Below are positions 58,330 through 64,000 of a stretch of DNA of 64,000 nucleotides, piece by piece (the first letter of the stretch is position 1; every line of letters starts with the position of its first letter). The stretch comes from Gautieria morchelliformis (taxonomy: Eukaryota > Basidiomycota > Agaricomycetes > Gomphales > Gomphaceae). The translations under genes were made by a program, and so were the position numbers. The DNA is taken from contig WHVA01000279.1 in NCBI GenBank assembly GCA_015179125.1, forward strand, positions 1 to 64,000. The letters run 5' to 3'. Below the pieces are notes generated by a model that saw nothing but the letters and a program-made list of their open reading frames with translations, did no database searches and had not been told where the DNA came from.

Positions 58330-58505
58330 CCGCCAGGTAGGGCAGGAATCTGTGAGAATGGTTGTTGCAGGGGAAGCTGTCCAGCAAAGGGGTGAGGTTG
58401 CCCCACGAATAGAGAATGCGCAGGCCTGCCAGGTGGGGCAGGAATCTGTGCGAAAGGTTGTTGCAGGGGAGGTTGACCCACGAAGGGGTGAGGTTGCCCC
58501 ACGAA
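58330..58505 (-). repeat. Tandem repeat of about 105 bp coding for GQPHPF..PLQQPF units
   Basis: Two to three imperfect copies; on the minus strand they read GQPHPFVGQPPLQQPF.QIPAPPGRP, a Pro/Gln-rich low-complexity peptide. It may be a fragment of a repetitive secreted or cell-wall protein gene, or chance. No start or signal peptide nearby. Confidence 0.6.
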
Positions 58506-58583
58506 TAGAGAAGGCGCAGGTATGGAAGGGAATGACGAGTAGATGGAGTAATGCTTTGACTGTAGCTGTTAGTTTAATTATAC

Positions 58584-59875
58584 TGTCAAGATTGGATTTT
58601 GGGCGTTAATATCGCATGTTAGTGGCGAATGCCCGAATAGCGTGTGCGATCTAGCGAATCGCCCAGCGAACAGTACCGAAGAGGTAAGGGTTAAGAAGTA
58701 AGAGGGTTACTAGAAAGGAATTCGCCCTGATCTACAGTCATAGCGAAATAGCCCATGGAACTTGACGATGTAACATGCAAGGTGTCACGGAAAGGTTGTC
58801 TAAGTGGCGACAATCCTTTCGCCGGCGAAGGCACTCCTTCGGAGCCCTTCGCTGACAGCACAGAAAATAACTCGAAGGCTAAGGTAACAAAGATGAAGTA
58901 TGAGAACTAACCAGTGATGCCTAAGTCCTCTTCTGGTCGAAGATAGAAATCTACAGGAGAAGGCTCAAGACGATGATCACAGCGAGGTCAAGTTTTCACA
59001 AGATGGACGTATGATAATTAAACTGGAGAATATACATGCGAATGTAGACTAATTATACCGAATGCTCATATGGTGCTAGTGAATAGGAAAGAGGCCGTCT
59101 GGAGTCAGGGTTGGATAGGGGTGCGCGGTCAGGATACATAATAGATGGAATAGACATTCAATAGAATGGAAGAGGGGTGCGAACATGAAACGACGGAGAG
59201 GGAAGAAGGCGAAGGCCCCTATGTATGAAAACACACCTTGGGACCTGCATATACACCACCCTGCACGGACTCTTCATCTGCTGGGTTGGTCCCACATGAC
59301 CTACGGGTAGGATGCCCCGCGAATGCATTCTGGACATAGGTACACCCAAAGGGGGTTGAGTTGAGAAGAAGATGGGACCAGTGATGAACCATCAATCCGG
59401 GTAAAGGATGTCGATCGTGTTTGATGGCGTGCCTGCTGGCGAATGATGCGAGTAGCGAATGGTCATATGGTGAATGTGGCGAATAGCGAATGGAGCGAGG
59501 AGTGAATGGAGCGAAGACACGCGAACATGGAAGAATGGTGGTGAAAGGGAAAACAGGGATAGCTGGGTACAAGAAATGAATCGGTCATGACAACTGTGTA
59601 GTGAAAACTTCAGCGAAGCTAATTCATCCTGCGCTGCAGTGGTGCGAGTCCCATTGAGTCCAACCTGCAGGGAGGCTGCAACTGACACTATCCGAATGCA
59701 TCCTGAGCATGTGGGTCTGGCGTGCTGGCAGGAATGATGCGAATAGCGAATGTGAAAGCAGTATGGCGATGAATATTTTGGCAAGATATTCGCTGGTTCA
59801 GGAAGTCGTTCGCTGGTTTGGGGGGTCATTCGCCTTGTGCTGAGGGATGGTTCGCAGAATAAACGAATCATGACA
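58584..59875 (-). mobile_element. Solo LTR, family B (about 1292 bp)
   Basis: On the plus strand TGTCAAGATTGG ... GAATCATGACA, same family as 33423-34397 and 49452-50727. Flanking pentamers differ (TATAC and GTTAG), so either the boundaries have changed or the LTR came from recombination between elements. Confidence 0.8.
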
Positions 59876-60880
59876 GTTAGAACTTTAAGAATTTTAAAAG
59901 GTATACTCCCTTAGATAATACATTTCATACACATGTACGCCATTGACACCTTTAAATACATATGTGTTACCTCGGAATGGGTGAGTTAACTAGAATATAT
60001 TTCTATTTGATTCAACATACTAAGAATACCTGGGCAGGTGTGCTTAATTAGCAAGGTTGTAGCATGAAAAATCTCCAATAATATGAGAAGGAAGGCTCAG
60101 CAGAGCACCCATAGGTTCAACTATTTGGTCAACATCGGTACCTGAGTTGACTTCCCTGCACAATTTCTGCATGGCAGACTTCAAGAGCGGTTCTTTGGCA
60201 CTCAGGATGCAGTGCATTACCAAGCAAAAGCAATCCTTGACCTTGTCCGGCAAGCCAGCGCCATCCCCGAATATCTGCTTGAGGACACCGGGATACAGGT
60301 TATCCATCCCATGGAACTTCGTGTCTAAAAGTTCTTCCAGTTGCTCAACAGGATCCCGACCACCCTTCCCACCTCCTTGGACAAATCGACAAGCTGTCGA
60401 CACCCATTGAAAGTGACCTTCAGCTTTCTCAGCTAATAATCGACACCAGCCATCGTTGGGCCATTTGCACTCGAGGGCCCTAATGTTACCTAGTTCATCT
60501 TTCACAAGGCGGGCGACGTCATCGGCAGGGTTCTGGTCAATATCCCTTAGGGACCTGGAAAGCACATGCTTCTTCCCAAGAACGGTGCCCTGGATGTCTT
60601 GTTCGGCATGGGAGGTGATGAGAATGTGGAAGTTAGGCAGTAGTTCTGCAGTGTCGTTGCCAAGGACAGACAAGAGGCCCTTGCGATATTCCTCGTCTCC
60701 GCTCTCATCCAATGCATCAATGACGATCACCATTGGTCCGATGGTCGTTAGCCGATGGGCAGCGTCTAGAATGAACTTCTGTAACTGCTGCCGAGGTTCA
60801 TGTGTGGTCTGAAGGGCTCTCTGCTTTCCGACCACTTTCGCCAACAATGCTTTACGTTGTGGGTCCAGATCAGCCAGATA

Positions 60881-61602
60881 ACGAGCAATAGTGCTAAAGA
60901 TATTGTCGGGGGATCGCTCTGCCCGATGATCGCGGTCAAAACAGTATGACGATCCGAGACATTTGAGTTTATCAAATCGTCAAGCGACCTCGTGTGCAAT
61001 CGCAGACTTGCCGGAACCCGCAACATCATTCAAGAAAAATATCCGGGGAACATCGTCGCTATCCTGGTTGACCCAATCGCAAATCTCCCCAATGACATTC
61101 TCGCGAGTACCTTGCAAACAGCATTTTCTAGGGTCGCATCCAGCTCCCGCTGCATAGAGCATGTCATTAAGCTGAACTTCCACAGCTAGTTGAAAGGTGT
61201 ATTAGCCTAGGGAAAGGCCGCAAATCAGAAAACTCGCCGATTTCCTCGACAGCATTCAGAACACGTAGTACAGTGATTTCAACACGCTGTACAGTGCTTT
61301 CAACACGTTGTACAGTGATTTCAGTATGAATTACGCCAAGTCGTTGTAGCTCTAACTGGAGTTTGTTGAAAGATTCCAGGTATTGTTTGACGTTGCTGTC
61401 GACATCCAACACTAGATGTTTCACAGTTCTTTTCCCTGAACAAAGATCATCAGCTATGGCCACGTGACAGTGGGTCCAACATACAGAAATCCTTATTTTT
61501 TGCCTAAGCGCGGACAAAGTAGCTGCACTCTAACGTTTGTTGCGCCAAGGATAGAATAATTGACTTGTGTGATTCAATTTGCTTCAGCGGCTCTGCCAAG
61601 TG
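60881..61602 (-). repeat. 722-bp block 99.4% identical to 4790-5511
   Basis: Four differences were counted (left positions 4891, 4953, 5317, 5496), at a constant offset of 56091. On both sides of the block similarity drops: at 61603 it ends abruptly, and left of 60881 the copies diverge by many substitutions. Fits recent gene conversion or a recent exchange limited to this part. Confidence 0.9.
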
Positions 61603-62031
61603 CGACCTGAAACTTACCTTGACCAATCCATCTCCCCCAACATCATCGCATGAATGTGCATCGGCTGGGCCTGCTACAACGTTAGTGCTCACGAGCATCT
61701 TACCTCAGCAAGGGTTTAGCAGCAACCATCCTCTTCACCTGGACGCTTCGCACACGCATCCTCGCCAAAGGTAAAGTACACTTTTTTTGGCTTCTTTCTG
61801 CGCGCACACTAACTTTGCGCCTTTTAGTTTCCTTTGTGCTCTATTTTAAGATTACGGATAGTCAGCCAGTGTGAGTGTAAGTACATACGTCTACAAATCC
61901 AAACAAGATATCTGAGGCACGTTACATCTCAGGTAATTGAGCTCCGAGCCTTTAGCTTCGCCGTTCAGTGTTAAGCCAACATTTCCTATCCTGCAGTGAA
62001 CACCACTACCACGGCAATCCTGCGAACAGCC
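61603..62031 (+). other. Upstream region of the F-box gene
   Basis: No coding frame of its own. It starts exactly where the duplicated STAND block ends. Contains a pyrimidine-rich stretch (ctttttttggcttctttctg, 61782-61801), common near fungal transcription starts. Confidence 0.45.
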
Positions 62032-63600
62032 ATGGATAGGCTAGCCCTGGAACTCATTGATGACATTATCGGTCATGTTGACGATGACGATGTTAGCGGC
62101 TCTGACCTGCTCGCCTGCTCGCAGGTTTGCCGTTTTTGGCTTCCCTCAAGCCAATGTCGCCTCTTTCACCACATAGAGTTTCGACCTTTCATAATTCACG
62201 ATATCCATGCACAAATCCAGTGACTGGATCATGTTCTACTCAACTTGCCCCATCTTGCCAGTTACATCCAAGTGCTAGAGCTACCTGACATGTCGTGCTA
62301 TCTACTCGCTGCATGCTGCGAGGCCCGCGGGCTCCCCTTTCCAGGTCGGATTGCAATAGATAAGCCACTCTCCTCCCTATTGCACAAGGTCACCCAGGTA
62401 CAGAAACTGAAAATTTGGAACATGCCTTGGGATATATTACCGGGAAAGCTCAGACAGTCGCTTTGCCGAGAACTCGAGCTGCCGTCGATCACGTTTGTTC
62501 GTTCTTTCAAACGGGAAACCAAACAAGCGGAGGACAATAAAGACAAGGTCGAGCGGCATTCCATTTGCCGCCTTACTAGCCTGGATATGAGGTGCTGGGA
62601 CATTTCCACATTTGTTAACTGGCTCCTGGAGCCTCGATTTCATGTGGACGCATCGCATCTCCATACATTGCATATACATCTCCCTGACATTATTGAAGAC
62701 GACAGTGTCAACGGGCTACTTTGTGCCATCGGCAGCTCACTCCGGCACCTCTCTCTTTTCCTCCCACATAATGAGTGTGAGTGACCACCTGTTTGATTGA
62801 GTACAAAAACCTTCCTGACTTGCGAGCAACAGTCCCCTTGGTCAATCTAGCGTTCAACGTAACGTGAACATTGAAATGTTAAGTCTGGTTCACCTGAAAG
62901 TGCGATGTCAATGTCTATCGACCATAAGCAGGGTCCTGTCTACTGTTGACACATCCAACCATATACATCATATGGAGTTACGTGTGGATCCTCTCTGTCT
63001 CAATCGCACCGCTACGGTGGACTGGGCAGCTTGGGATGAAGTGTACAGCGTCCTCGCAGGTCCTCATTTCCAGTTTCTGCGGGTGCTGTACATCAATATC
63101 ATGCCTGGCGTTTCCCCCTGGGATATCTACAATGAGACCCTGCTTCAGGTGAGTAAGGCAAGGTTGCCGCACAGCCGTTATTAGGAAGACGAGGCGCTAG
63201 GGTATCTTTCCGTGAGATACATGGTGACCAGTGTATATTTTGCCCGGCAAACTCAAGATGACTGTTCAAGGATATAATTTACATGTACATGAAAATTTCG
63301 GTGTGTGGAGCCAACAATTTTCAGTTGATTACGTTCAAAGAGCAGGAAGCTAGCATTAACACAGCTGGAAGCTTGGTAGTAGCTTCAGGCAAAGGTCAAG
63401 CATAGCGTCTGGGATGATGGGACGCTAGTGATGAATTGCAAGCATTAGCAGATAAATGGTGGAAGAATTGCATTATGTTTGTGACCCCCGTACTGTGATA
63501 CCTGGGATGAGCAAGCAGAAGACGTTGACGTCGAAGGAGACCTTGATCTGGAAGAAACCATGGAGCATGAATCCTGATCCACGGATGAACCGCAATCAGA
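62032..63600 (+). pseudogene. F-box domain protein gene, probably inactivated
   Basis: F-box proteins recruit substrates to SCF ubiquitin ligases; large variable families are usual in agarics. ATG 62032: MDRLALELIDDIIGHVDDDD..SDLLACSQVCRFWLPSSQCRLFHHIEF is a typical F-box (residues 1-50). TGA at 62221 interrupts an otherwise same-frame continuation (LDHVLLNLPHLASYIQVLELPD), likely CGA to TGA. Leucine-rich segments follow to 62776. An intron begins GTGAGT (62777) and probably ends at 62826. Then LAFNV and a tandem AACGT-AACGT (62856-62865) shift the frame before NIEMLSLVHLKV. A further donor GTGAGT lies at 63149; the 3' exon around 63500-63575 codes for an acidic tail (DEQAEDVDVEGDLDLEETMEHES). 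61603-62031 would be its 5' region. Confidence 0.75.
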
Positions 63601-64000
63601 CTACTGCACCAGAAACGAGTGCTGCAAGGAATTTTGCACGTCACCATGTCTGCGGTGGTGCTATGGCGGATGCTCACAACTTTTTATTACCTGTAGCTTC
63701 ACCCATTTTATTCTCAAATTATAGAAAAGAAGAGGACGAAAGTATATGCCAATCTTATTGTTGGGCTATAAATAATTTTTATTTTGTCCCTCCCCGAGCG
63801 GCCGCTCCGCCGACGAGAACGCCAATGCCAATTTTTACGTCTCTTCTTATTTTTTTCTACCCACTTTTAATATACACTATATCATTATAACTATTCATAT
63901 ATATTACAAATATCTACACAACTACTATTACTCCATATGCTAGTCTAATACTCTCTCATTATAACTAGTCATACTAATACTCCTACTCATATCTGTTACA
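63601..64000. other. Gene-free, AT-rich right edge
   Basis: From 63680 on, mostly AT-rich with repeated words (tactaatact, tcattataact at 63878 and 63957). A GC-rich island (gagcggccgctccgccgacgag, 63797-63818) stands out and contains a NotI-type octamer. No gene supported. Confidence 0.45.

Larger units (their letters stand above)
57493..60088. other. About 2.6 kb inserted into the STAND pseudogene, composite
   Basis: The NACHT gene sequence stops at about 57492 (..AESGTITLLH) and resumes at about 60089 (..EPMGALLSLP); in the first copy these meet around 3990. Inside are an unidentified segment (57493-58300) with a plus-strand frame HAGQLPLTFDNGGNYHLKQ..., a tandem repeat, a family B solo LTR and an AT-rich tail (59876-60088). 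No target duplication for the whole block was identified. Confidence 0.65.
55855..61602 (-). pseudogene. Second copy of the C2-NACHT-WD40 gene, broken
   Basis: Pieces in order on the minus strand: 61602-60881 is the linker, heptad repeats and Walker A, almost identical to 5511-4790. 60880-60089 is the rest of NACHT (VIVIDALDESGDEE, LPNFHILITSHAEQDIQGTV, CRLLAEKAEGHFQWVSTACRFV). 57492-57060 is the helical region after NACHT (LLHTSFRGFLTDRNRSEAYYIDTS, LSYSCRFWVDHVHATIF, MLSSIMAW). 56565-56155 is the linker SALPFAPE plus a single WD40 repeat. 56154-55855 is the 3' flank. Lesions: TGA at 60982-60980 right after Walker A (CGA in the other copy), a solo LTR on the splice donor, a 2.6-kb insertion, loss of 13 WD40 repeats, the same amber codon as the first copy, and loss of everything upstream of 61602 including the C2 exons. 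Protein identity in the middle part is clearly lower than in the 61602-60881 block. Confidence 0.93.

Noticed and set aside
63797..63818. Cloning-vector sequence because of the NotI-type octamer
   Set aside because: Surrounding sequence does not resemble any vector backbone I know and is continuous with fungal-like AT-rich DNA; chance is more likely, though contamination cannot be excluded.

Overview
The window looks like nuclear DNA of a filamentous basidiomycete, most likely an Agaricomycete. The evidence is a NACHT-WD40 (STAND) gene with 49-59 nt introns and a typical agaric linker before the WD40 array, Tad1-like LINEs with three zinc knuckles in ORF1 and an RNase H domain in ORF2, Ty3/gypsy chromoviruses with C-terminal chromodomains, many short solo LTRs with 5-bp target duplications, and an agaric-type F-box gene. 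No bacterial features, rRNA or tRNA were seen. Most of the sequence is a transposon graveyard between two copies of one STAND gene.

Layout. 1-140 is the poly-A 3' end of a LINE. 1476-6534 (minus) is a multi-exon C2-NACHT-WD40 gene with 14 near-identical WD40 repeats and one in-frame TAG. 6535-11866 holds a solo LTR (family A) but no gene I can name. 11868-23753 is a Tad1-like LINE on the minus strand (LINE A), split by a 7-kb LINE on the plus strand (LINE B, 12388-19449). LINE B is itself interrupted by a 1.07-kb insertion. 23754-31760 is a gypsy chromovirus (C) with a 5' LTR and an extra 3' ORF but no 3' LTR. 31760-35496 is an old, CpG-depleted gypsy fragment (D) carrying solo LTRs and a hairpin element. 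35497-44158 is a minus-strand gypsy fragment (F) split by a complete two-LTR chromovirus (E, 36741-43866), which has solo LTRs inside it.

44159-51110 is AT-rich or CpG-poor sequence with a 42-bp minisatellite and solo LTRs. 51111-55460 holds two more gypsy fragments (H and G), with a 494-bp near-perfect palindrome inserted in G. 55855-61602 is a second, broken copy of the STAND gene: a premature stop just after Walker A, a solo LTR placed on a splice donor, a 2.6-kb insertion, and a WD40 array reduced to one repeat. 62032-63600 is a damaged F-box gene.

How it fits together. The only cellular genes recognised are the STAND gene, its pseudogene copy and the F-box gene. The elements form a readable insertion order from 5-bp (LTR), 3-bp (hairpin) and about 12-bp (LINE) target duplications. 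Removing the insert restores an uninterrupted host reading frame or host-copy sequence in several cases. Older layers have lost CpG, while C, E and the LINEs keep it. I see no clearly new biochemical system. The most unusual items are the paired long-hairpin elements, the 14-versus-1 WD40 array in two STAND copies that share a 722-bp almost identical block, and the shared amber codon in both copies.
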